DNA of 30,629 nt from Chrysochromulina tobinii (lineage: Eukaryota > Haptophyta > Prymnesiales > Chrysochromulinaceae). A program made the position numbers and the translations under genes. Positions 23,395-30,629 of the stretch are shown in pieces. The notes under the pieces are model-generated. The model was given only the letters and a program-made list of their open reading frames with translations. It ran no database searches and was not told the DNA's origin. How positions within the stretch are numbered: the stretch's first letter is position 1; each line of letters starts with the position of its first letter. The stretch spans positions 1-30,629 of the forward strand of contig JWZX01001986.1 of assembly GCA_001275005.1 (NCBI GenBank). The letters are read 5' to 3'.

Positions 23395-25497
23395 TTACGG
23401 CTTGACTCGACTGAGTACGGTCGGGGTCGCGTCCCCTCCTACCCCACCGGGTGGGGCGGGTGGCGGCGACGGGGTATCATCAGTATCATCGTAGGAGTAG
23501 AAGGAGTCGAAGGAACTTCCGACTGTGTCGTACGGGTTGGAACCGGGCAGCAGCTGGTTGGCGCTGCGCTCGACCAGCCCTCGCTTCGCGTGCGGCGCGA
23601 AGGCGACCTTCCAATCAGCCTCACTCCGGCACACGACGAGAGGCTCGGCTTCGTCATTCACCACGTACTCCTTGAGCGTTGCGCGGATCTCATTCGACCC
23701 ATCGTCGACACTCACGCCCAGGCATTCGACGTGCGCTATGCAGTGCCGGTAGGCGTCAGCACAGTCACGCTCTTGGCAGACGATCTCGCAGCTATCTGGA
23801 CGGCTTCCTTCAGAGAGCGCGCAGCCGAAGTCGTGCCCGGCCGAAGGCGCCCATGAGAGGGCGACTGCTCGCGGCGGCGCGCCGCTACTGAGCTCGCCGC
23901 CGCTGCCGCTGCCCGCCAAGTGCTCAAGCGCCTGTAGCTGCTGCCCCCACGCCGACTGGGCAAACGGGACGAGAGCACGAGCGTTCGAGTCGGTGGCGTT
24001 GGCCGCGAGAGACGCAGCTCGATAGGCGATGTGCCACTCGGACACGTTCGCAAGCCGCTTGCTGCCGCCCCACATCGAGTGCCCCGCGCGGTTGGCGAGG
24101 GCCGCCGCCGCAACGAGCGTGGACGCATCCCACTCCGGCGCCGTCTTGAGCGTCGCCCAGCCCAAATCGGGTACCTCGAGCTCGATGGCCGCGCACTGCG
24201 CGTGGGCGATGCATGCGGCGTACGCCTCGGTGCAATGGGGCAGGATGCACTGGATGCGACACGAACTCTCGTCATCGTCATCGTCCGAGTCGGGGCAGTG
24301 GAAGTCGGTCGCGTTCGCGAGCGCGGAGCCCAGCGTCAGCCACAAGTCACGGGGCCGTCCGTCAAAGTGAGAGCTCATGTTGCTCAGGTACGAGCGCCAA
24401 TCGGCGGCCGAGTTGAGCTCAGCGGCCGACGGCAGAATCGACGGATACAGGTAGCGCTTGAGCGTGGCGAAGCTCAGGTCAGCGTTCATCGCGAGGCCCG
24501 AGCACTCAGCGTGCGCGAGGCAGAGCCGATAGGGCTCGTGGCACGGGAGCGGGCGTACGCACTCGATCTGGCACGCGAGGTTCTTATCGGGTCCGTCGCT
24601 ATCGTCGCATGGGTAGTCGGCGCCCGCCCCGTTGCGCATCGTCACGTGCATTCGCTTCGGAGGGTGCGCGGCGTCGTGGAAGGCCATCGCGGCGGCCGAC
24701 GCTGAAGCCGAGGCGGCCGCCGTCGCCGTCACCGCGGAGGAGGGGGACGAAGCCGAGGCCGAGGTGGCGCTGCTGGCCGCACTCGGCGGCTGCTGCGCCC
24801 CGGCCTGCTGCGCCGCGGTCCCCTTGCTGGTCGCACCGATGCAGACGAGGCTTCCGTCGACGTTGGCGTAGCCAAACAAGCACTCGGCGAGAGGCACCGG
24901 CGCGGTGGACGCGACGTGCGACCCGTCATCTCGTGCGCAGCTCGCGCATGAGAGAACTCCAACCTCGACCGCGCAGCCACCGCATCCAGACGAGTAGCTG
25001 CCCATGGGCAAGACCTGGCGCGTCTCGCGCTGCCACCAGGCCTGCCAGCAGCTCAGCGAGGTGCAGGTCGTGGTGCTGGCCGAGGCCGCCACGTGTCCGT
25101 ATAGCCCACGCTTGAGCGTCGCAAAGGTCAGATCGGCGTTGATGGAGATAGCTCTACATTCCGGGTAGGCAAGGCACAGACGATACGGCTCAATGCACGG
25201 GCGACCGCAGCGGATCTGGCACGCGGAGGTCTTGTCGGCCCCGTCCGCATCATCGCATGGGAAATCATTGCCCGAGTGCGACGCCATAGTGATCTGCAGA
25301 GCCTTGTGCTGGCCAGGATGATAAGCGGCTGGCAGCATCGCCGAGTCCGCCATGGATTCGAGTCCACGCCCCACGAGGTAAAGGAGGATGAGGGCAATGA
25401 GGCAAACGAAGGCGAGCGTGGTGCCGCGTTGCTGCTGTTTCTGCGCGCCACGCTGCGGCGAGAGCGGGACATCTGGGTCTGTCCTGTCAGCATACAT
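23395..25497 (-). CDS. Single-pass membrane protein with four Cys-rich ATLK modules and a cyanovirin-like segment
   Basis: An intronless 700-residue frame from ATG 25497. A charged N-terminus is followed by a signal-anchor (TTLAFVCLIALILLYLVG, about 26-43), predicting a type II protein. Four modules of about 55 residues stand at 80-134, 295-350, 399-453 and 557-612. Their pattern is C ... C-x3-C-x(2-5)-C-x2-[PA]Y-x2-C-[LI]A-x3-C ... ATLK, for example CIEPYRLCLAYPEC with FATLKR. They may form disulfide-linked PAN/apple-like folds. Between modules 1 and 2, about 168-221, GCGGCAVEVGVLSCASCARD and LAECLFGYANVDGSLVC resemble one half of a cyanovirin-N homology domain. Ser/Ala linkers and several N-glycosylation sequons support a luminal or extracellular face. 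A role in glycan binding is inference. The C-terminus is Asp/Pro-rich. Confidence 0.8.
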   Translation of the reverse strand: MYADRTDPDVPLSPQRGAQKQQQRGTTLAFVCLIALILLYLVGRGLESMADSAMLPAAYHPGQHKALQITMASHSGNDFPCDDADGADKTSACQIRCGRPCIEPYRLCLAYPECRAISINADLTFATLKRGLYGHVAASASTTTCTSLSCWQAWWQRETRQVLPMGSYSSGCGGCAVEVGVLSCASCARDDGSHVASTAPVPLAECLFGYANVDGSLVCIGATSKGTAAQQAGAQQPPSAASSATSASASSPSSAVTATAAASASASAAAMAFHDAAHPPKRMHVTMRNGAGADYPCDDSDGPDKNLACQIECVRPLPCHEPYRLCLAHAECSGLAMNADLSFATLKRYLYPSILPSAAELNSAADWRSYLSNMSSHFDGRPRDLWLTLGSALANATDFHCPDSDDDDDESSCRIQCILPHCTEAYAACIAHAQCAAIELEVPDLGWATLKTAPEWDASTLVAAAALANRAGHSMWGGSKRLANVSEWHIAYRAASLAANATDSNARALVPFAQSAWGQQLQALEHLAGSGSGGELSSGAPPRAVALSWAPSAGHDFGCALSEGSRPDSCEIVCQERDCADAYRHCIAHVECLGVSVDDGSNEIRATLKEYVVNDEAEPLVVCRSEADWKVAFAPHAKRGLVERSANQLLPGSNPYDTVGSSFDSFYSYDDTDDTPSPPPAPPGGVGGDATPTVLSRVKP

Positions 25498-25723
25498 TTT
25501 CGCGAGTCCTTTTTAGGGAAGAAGAGTTGGTGGTGTGAACAGGTACATGTAAGCAAGTAGCTCTCTCTTATCTCGCGCGTTCCCTCAGGAGTCAGGTCGT
25601 CCAGATTGCAATCTCAGCTTCGCAGCCAGCGAGGGCGCATACGGCACATTACGGGATTGTGCGAGATGCGACCTTTTACGCTTAGCAGCATCGTGGCGGG
25701 GCGGCAAGCAAGTTCGGTCAAGG
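25498..25723. promoter_or_regulatory. Upstream region of the Cys-rich membrane protein gene
   Basis: TGTGAA lies at 25534-25539, about 37 bases from the start. This fits the location of the same hexamer upstream of several other genes. The rest holds the 3' flank of the coiled-coil gene. Confidence 0.3.
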
Positions 25724-27217
25724 CTAGCTTTCGAGCGAGACGTGCTGCTCGGTGGAACTAGTCTGCACTCGGGCCGCCGACAGTCGGCTCCAGACAACGC
25801 AACGCACGCCGTCCTCGAGCCATGAGTGCTCGCCCGTGCGCGCGTTGCCAGTGTACAAAAACCAAGACGAGCCCTCGGCATGAGGTGAGAGATGGGGCGA
25901 GCACTGGCCGCTCTCGCAGCGTCGATAAAAGAAGCCGCACGCCGCGCCCGCCTCACTACGCTGCTGGGCGTGCCACAGCCCATGCTCGCGGTTGAAAGCG
26001 ATGCAGCGCTGCCGATCCTCGCAATGGAGCCAGATCGGTGCTCCATTGACCTGCACGCCCTCGTCAAGCTTGTAGAGGCCGAGGAAGGCCCGCGCCTCGT
26101 CGCATACCGTCACGTCCTTGATGCCATGCCGAACCAGCCGCGTCATGTCGGGCAGCTCCCAATTAAGCTCGAGCTCGAGCAGCCTCGGCAGATCGCGATC
26201 ACGCACCTCCGCCCTCGAGTGCGCATGCAAATCGGCCATCCGATCGAGCTCGCGTGCCGCCTCGGCCTTCTGCCCACGGATCACACTCGCCTCAGCCTCG
26301 ATGGCCGCCACTTCCAGCGAGAGCGCCGCCATCTCCGCTTCGCTCTGCGCGAGCGAGCCTCGGGATTCGTCAACCAAACGACGGGATTCGTCAACCATGG
26401 AACGGAGCCTTTCGCACCGCTGCCGAGCAAGGTGCTGCTCGTGGAGGGCACGCTTCGCACTCGCGAGCTCCTCTTCGAGCCTCTGCTCTGTGGCTGCGAG
26501 CTCGTCGCGTTCCGCCCGCGAGCTCGCGAGCTCAAGCTGCAGCTCGGCCATCGAGATCTCGAGAGATCTCGACGAGTCACGCAGAGTTCTACCCTCGGTC
26601 CGCAGGGCCTGCAGCGTGAGCTGCGCCGTCTCGCGTGCGCTCTGCATTTGCACCAAGGCGCTCTTGGCGCTCTCGAGCAGCCCGAGCTCCTCCTCGAGCT
26701 CCTGCTGCGTCGCGGCGAGACTGCCCACAAGACGTGTCCGCTCCTCATTGAGGATGGTCAGAGCTGCCTGCAGCTCAGAAAGCGTCGCCTCGAGGGCGCT
26801 CGTCTTTGCGTTCAGCTGGGATATGTCCGGAGGTAATTCCACAAGCATGCGGTGGTACTCGGACTCCTGTTTGGCAAGCTCATCGAGCTTGGCCATGGGG
26901 CTGAGTCGCTCGGGCCGGACGAGGACCTCGTCAGCACTCAAACCGTCACGGTTCATGCCACCATGTTTCTTTGCCTTCTTCTCCCGCAGCGGCGTCCTTG
27001 CCCGAAGCTTTTCGATAGTCGCGGCGGTGCTCGGCACGGTCCATGGCACCGGCGCCATCGGTGCTATTGTGCTCGGATTCCCACCAACGCTCTCTGCGGA
27101 TAGGCGGGCCACCGCAAAGCGTGGCTGATGTTGCAGCGCTGAAGTGCAGTATGGCGATCGAACCAATGGCCATGTGCTATGCAGCGCTGAAGTCGCCGTC
27201 AACAGCGCCGCCAGCAT
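25724..27217 (-). CDS. Targeted coiled-coil protein with C-terminal VNG/W-rich domain
   Basis: A 497-residue frame from ATG 27217. A hydrophobic leader (LAALLTATSALHSTWPLV) and Ser/Arg-rich stretch suggest targeting. Residues about 105-345 are a long coiled coil (LGLLESAKSALVQMQSARE, RLEEELASAKRAL, ELDRMADLHAHSRAEV), including a repeated VDESRRLVDESRG. The C-terminal about 110 residues form a compact domain: FLGLYKLDEGVQVNGAPIWL, RCIAFNREHGLWHA, CGFFYRRC, SSWFLYTG and GEHSWLEDG. I have seen similar VNG-x-P-x-W modules in proteins of haptophytes and related algae, but cannot name the family. It has four cysteines that could pair. The function is unknown. Confidence 0.75.
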   Translation of the reverse strand: MLAALLTATSALHSTWPLVRSPYCTSALQHQPRFAVARLSAESVGGNPSTIAPMAPVPWTVPSTAATIEKLRARTPLREKKAKKHGGMNRDGLSADEVLVRPERLSPMAKLDELAKQESEYHRMLVELPPDISQLNAKTSALEATLSELQAALTILNEERTRLVGSLAATQQELEEELGLLESAKSALVQMQSARETAQLTLQALRTEGRTLRDSSRSLEISMAELQLELASSRAERDELAATEQRLEEELASAKRALHEQHLARQRCERLRSMVDESRRLVDESRGSLAQSEAEMAALSLEVAAIEAEASVIRGQKAEAARELDRMADLHAHSRAEVRDRDLPRLLELELNWELPDMTRLVRHGIKDVTVCDEARAFLGLYKLDEGVQVNGAPIWLHCEDRQRCIAFNREHGLWHAQQRSEAGAACGFFYRRCESGQCSPHLSPHAEGSSWFLYTGNARTGEHSWLEDGVRCVVWSRLSAARVQTSSTEQHVSLES

Positions 27218-27304
27218 TGAAGTGAACTAGAGAAGAATGGTTGCGTCCATTTTCTCGACGGTTTCGATTTCCTATCTCAGCACACACAGGTTCGCAGCAC
27301 TTTC

Positions 27305-27510
27305 GTCAATTACCCGGTATCGGTAAAAAGACACCGGGGGGAGCCGGGACATCGGTAAAAGACACCGGGGGTGCCGGGTCCCACACGGGACACACACGGG
27401 ACACACACGGGACACGCGGACGCACAGGCACACGGACCACGCAGACGAACCGTCAATTATCGGGGATCGGTACCGGTGTAAGACACCGGGGGAGCGGGAG
27501 CCGGGACACA
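27305..27510. repeat. Imperfect repeats around AAGACACCGGGGG
   Basis: CGTCAATTA precedes a CGG...ATCGGT motif at 27305 and again at 27451. AAGACACCGGGGG appears at about 27328, 27359 and 27480, each followed by GAGC/GTGC and CCGGG. A CACACGGGA run lies between them. Confidence 0.75.
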
Positions 27511-27634
27511 CAGACACACGGGACACACAATAATGCAGTACCCGTATGTCATGTCCTCCCGCTCAACACAATCCGACGCTCAGGGACTCGCCTTTTTGTT
27601 CACAAGCCACCAAACTCTGACTGATTGACCCTTC

Positions 27635-27779
27635 GTTGACCCAAGGGGGAGTGGTCTACTATTTTTCATGTTTATAAGGCCCTAACCCCACACCTGTTTG
27701 GGAACTGAATGGTTGACCCAAGGGGGAGTGGTCTACTATTTTTCATGTTTATAAGGCCCTAACCCCACACCTGTTTGGG
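27635..27779. repeat. 77-bp tandem duplication
   Basis: Sixty-eight bases starting GTTGACCCAAGGGGG and ending ACACCTGTTTGGG occur at 27635-27702 and 27712-27779 with no mismatch seen. The spacer AACTGAATG after copy 1 is replaced by TATTGGGAATTGAATG after copy 2. Each copy contains CATGTTTATAAGGCCCTAA. Confidence 0.95.
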
Positions 27780-27828
27780 TATTGGGAATTGAATGGCCGC
27801 GCTCGCACACATGAGACATGTGACGACG

Positions 27829-30555
27829 TCACAGCTCGTCACGGCGGAACCTGCCAGACTGGCTCATTCGGCGGTGCATCACCTCGGCCTGCAGGAGCCA
27901 TGCCTCCGCTGCCTGATGATCCATCCTGCTCAGCTCCGGGAGCTGCAGGTCAGTCGCCTTGGCGAGGCCCTTGATGCGCCGGCGCTGACGGGCAGTGAGC
28001 TGCCCGGGCTGAGCTGGGTCGGTCGCAGTGCGGCCTGAACCCGTACTCACATGCGTGGCGTGGCGGGGGCTTAGGAGGCGCCCCGTGATTTCAGCCATCT
28101 CGGCGTCGGTGGGTGGGTCGGGCAGATGCATCGGGCAGTCGGTGCGCGGCGCCGTCAGGTCCTGATGAGGCAGATCATCAGTGGCAATCAGTAGCAATCG
28201 GTAGCAATCAATGGCAATCAGCGCTCGAGCGCCGCCGCGTCCCACCAGCTCCTTTGAGAAATCACCCGCCCATTCGTCACGCCTCGTGAGGTAGTTAGGT
28301 AGGTCGAAGATTGTCTTCAACGCTGAGAGGAGCGAGGAATGCTCGTATTTGGAAGTGGGCGTTGGCCCGTCCGGATCGTGGATCACCTTGCCTTTGCTCA
28401 CCCACGGCGAGATGAGAAGGGAGGGGACTCGCATGCCCAGCCAGTTCGTGTCTACCGTCGTGCCGCACTGGCCATACTCATCGTCTGGTCGCGGGATGCC
28501 CGCTGTCGGCAGGGGTGCGTGATCGTACCAGCCTCCCGAATCATCATACGTGATGAAGAGCAACGTCTTGTTCCAGCCGGGGCCTGCTCGGAGCGCCTCG
28601 TACGTGTCCTTAAGCAGCTTCTCACCCAGCCGTATGTCGTGGCATGGGTGGTCGTCATTCGAGCCCTCGCCTGTCGTAGCGTTCGCGCCCTCGCGAGGTA
28701 GGATCCACGAGTAGGCTGGCAGTGTGCCCGTGCGTGCGCGATGATAAAACTCATCATACCGCTGGATCCCATCTGCGCCCTCCTTTGTGTTGAAGTACTC
28801 GACGAAGTAGACCCAGCTGCACAGAGAAAGCAAGCAGGGGGTGGGGGGTGGGGGGTTGGGGGGTCCTCAGAGACGGCGGCGCGGGTGCTTTGTGCTGACG
28901 ATCGAGGCACGGGTGGCGAATCCAGGCCGGCTGAGGCGTGCTGCATCGATCGGCAGCTGCTGCGCTCACCTCGTGTCGTTGATGTAGTAGCGCCACTCAT
29001 GCCCCGCCTCCGCGAGGCTCTCGAAGATGGTCTTCTGAGGGTACTTTTTGCCGCTCACGCACTGGAAATCCTGGCCTGTCTCGGTACAGCCCGCGTTTGT
29101 GCCGGTCATCAAGTACAGGTGGTTGGGCGTGGACGGGCCAGGGAAGGAGACGTGGTACTGGTCGAAAAGGGCAAACTCTTGTGCGAGCTTGATGTGAATG
29201 GGCACCTGCTCCGGCGAGAACTGGTGCACCGCCTCAGGCGCGGCGCCCGATAGAAGCCATCCGCCATGGTCGGTTTGGGGGAACTGGACGCAGCCTGCCC
29301 AGAAGCCAGTCTTTGTGTTCTCTGGTTCGGATCCGCATGGCTTGACACCGCCGTATGAGCCGTTGTACACGCCGCCGTACGGGCTGCATAGGCCGTAACC
29401 TCCCAGGGCAGAGCCAATGCCGCCCGTGCTGCCATCATAGGTCTTGTTTTGGTACGTGAGCGGCCACTTGCATGGCTTGTTGCGCCCTACGGTGCCTAAG
29501 CCATTCGTGCAGAGAGGCGGGCACCTGCCGCCCGGGCAGAGCTCAGGCAGTTTGTTGCCCGGGCACATGGGGTTGAAGCCGTCCCAGCTCGAGTTCCAGC
29601 CGAGCGGCGGTGCGCCCAGCCAAGGGCCGCCATCATGACAAATGTAAAGGGCCGCGCCGTTCTGGACACACGCAGGAGGGCCGAGCGGCGGCGGCGGCGG
29701 CGCGACGCCAGGATCGCTCAGCTTTAGCGTCATCGCATCGGCGACGCCCGTGTACGAGGCCGAAACCCAACGGCCGCCCGAGCAGCCGCTGTCGCAGTAG
29801 GACACGTACTTGCCATCCGTCGTCTGGAGCGTGTATGTTCCGGTCACGTTGCGCACCACCAGCAGAGGCAGCGCCGCCTCCTCGGAGCACGAAGTGTGCA
29901 TGAACATGTAGCTGCCGCCGCTCTGGGCCTGGTCGCACAGGTAGCCCTCGTACCCAGGCCACATGTTGCGCAGCTTATACAGGTCGGGCGTGCCCGAGAC
30001 GGCCTCGAAGTACACGGGCATCGCGTCGCTCACAGACGTGTACGTGGCGCGAAGCCAGTGCTTGGTGTCGTCCGTCTCGCCGGGCGGGAGCGCCGTGTAG
30101 GCAAAGGAAACGTACTTGTCCTCGTTCGCATACGTGTTGTACAAGATCTGCGTCTTACGGTCGAGCGGGTGTGATGGGTCGAGGCCCCAGTCAGGGATGT
30201 TGACTGCACGCTCCTTGTCATAGCCGTCGTCTTTGTCCCCGTCGGGGTCGACGCCCCACTTCTCGGCTGCATCGTCATCGTCCCCAATCATTTCGATGTC
30301 GATGCCATGCTGGTAATGCGGCGTCTCGCCCGTTTTCAGCGGCGGCGTTGGAAAGCACTCCTTACCTGTCAGGCCATCAATCCTGCCAGTCAGTACGGGC
30401 TGAGCAAAGCCATAGAACATGTCGAATGGCCGATTCTCCATGACGAGAAGCACCACATGTTCTATCGCCTCGGCGCCGGCAGTTTTCGCGTGACCAGCGC
30501 CAGTCTTCGCGCCGACGGCGAAGATGATAAGAAAGAGCTCGGGGGGAGGCGACAA
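27829..30555 (-). CDS. Secretory phosphoesterase (phospholipase C / acid phosphatase family), C-terminal RDEL
   Basis: Proposed exons are 30555-28970, 28816-28246 and 28161-27829. Family landmarks are EHVVLLVMENRPFDMFYGF, PNHLYLMTGTNAG, FESLAEAGHEWRYYINDTSW (across the first junction), LLFITYDDSGGWYDHAPLP, MRVPSLLISPWVSKGKVIHD and KYEHSSLLSALKTIFDLP. Such enzymes cleave phosphodiesters or monoesters of lipids and other substrates. A hydrophobic leader (PELFLIIFAVGA) and N-glycosylation sequons indicate the secretory route. The last residues, RRDEL, match an ER-retrieval signal. An insert early in the catalytic domain has two related blocks (KYVSFAYTALPPG with ATYTSVSDAM, and DGKYVSYCDSG with ASYTGVADAM), beta-trefoil-like. 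A Cys/Gly-rich insert follows. No in-frame ATG exists upstream; the frame is open to the right edge, so the true start may lie outside or in another exon. Confidence 0.82.
28162..28245 (-). other. Phosphoesterase intron 2 with decamer units, 84 bp, stop-free
   Basis: Donor CTG/GTGGGA and acceptor CATCAG, phase 0. The sense strand reads CTGATTGCCA, TTGATTGCTA, CCGATTGCTA, CTGATTGCCA, CTGATGATCT at 10-base spacing. Removal gives FSKELDLTAPRTDCP, the expected family ending. Length is a multiple of three without a stop, so retention would add 28 residues. Confidence 0.75.
28172..28221 (-). repeat. Five-unit CTGATTGCNA decamer array
   Basis: Sense-strand units start at 28221 and repeat every 10 bases towards 28172, with two units degenerate at the first bases. 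Confidence 0.85.
28817..28969 (-). other. Phosphoesterase intron 1 with C-rich tract
   Basis: Donor GAG/GTGAGC and acceptor CTCTGTGCAG, phase 2. The minus strand has runs of C broken by A before TTGCTTTCTCTG, a strong polypyrimidine tract. The join restores INDTSWVYFVEYF. It lacks the decamer array but has GTGCTGACG as a candidate branch site. Confidence 0.85.
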
Positions 30556-30629
30556 TTCGGTGCCGGTAGAACCCCACAGGTGCGCCGGAGTCCGCGGACT
30601 CCGGCGCCATTGGCCAGTACTGGCTGAGC

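Larger units (their letters stand above)
27218..27828. other. Repeat-rich intergenic region
   Basis: No gene is visible. It holds imperfect GGTAAAAGACACCGGGGG units (27305-27510), a CACACGGGA-type minisatellite at about 27385-27420, and a tandem duplication at 27635-27779. TTCACA occurs at 27599-27604. It contains the upstream region of the coiled-coil gene and the 3' end of the phosphoesterase. Confidence 0.5.

Noticed and set aside
27681-27695. Telomere-like CCCTAACCCC
   Set aside because: A single unit within each copy of the 68-bp repeat; no telomeric array.

Overview
This is a densely packed nuclear segment of a GC-rich eukaryotic microalga. It has spliceosomal introns (GT-AG, plus one likely GC-AG), long Ala/Glu/Lys and Pro/Gln tracts, signal and transit peptides, and eukaryotic families: a GT31 glycosyltransferase, a DEG9-type protease, EF-hand and RING proteins. 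Two proteins (near 2437 and 23176) begin with a signal peptide whose predicted cleavage site is followed by Phe. One of these is a DUF3119 protein, a family of cyanobacteria and plastids. Together these point to a phototroph with a secondary red-type plastid. A haptophyte is my best guess, with a pelagophyte or other chromist as alternatives. No prokaryotic operons, viral genes, tRNA, rRNA or CRISPR were recognised.

Layout from left to right. (1) An acidic protein ending in a cysteine-rich zinc cluster runs off the left edge (minus, <1-2248). It diverges from a five-exon aldo-keto reductase (plus, 2437-4256), which converges on a GT31 galactosyltransferase-like gene (minus, 4513-5823). (2) A 2H phosphoesterase with a frame break (plus, 6007-6932) is followed by a very large modular TPR protein (plus, 7187-10480) and a doubtful small frame with an internal TGA (10578-11033). 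(3) A spliced DEG9-like protease (minus, 11167-13408) adjoins an unrecognised and possibly decaying spliced gene (minus, 13648-15190). Next comes an AT-richer, hairpin-bearing island (15260-15750), a RING protein (minus, 15803-16555) and a protein with three copies of a short Cys/His repeat (minus, 16616-18586). (4) That gene diverges from a two-exon FAD-dependent oxidoreductase (plus, 18849-20196). (5) Five minus-strand genes fill the right side: a six-EF-hand protein flanked by paired C2HC fingers; plastid DUF3119; a single-pass membrane protein with four Cys-rich modules and a cyanovirin-like piece; a coiled-coil protein with a W/G-rich C-terminal domain; and a secretory phospholipase-C/acid-phosphatase-type phosphoesterase ending in RDEL.

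The genes do not form one obvious pathway. The strongest unexplained signal is in the introns. Introns of at least three unrelated genes, on both strands, are built from 10-bp tandem units beginning CTGAT (or CTGAC/CTAAT), always in the sense orientation. This pentamer fits the branch-point consensus yUnAy, so the introns look like arrays of redundant branch points at helical-turn spacing. A second signal is a TTCACA/TGTGAA hexamer clustered in several upstream regions.

Exon joins were inferred by hand from splice consensus, reading frame and family alignment from memory. No search, alignment or transcript was available.
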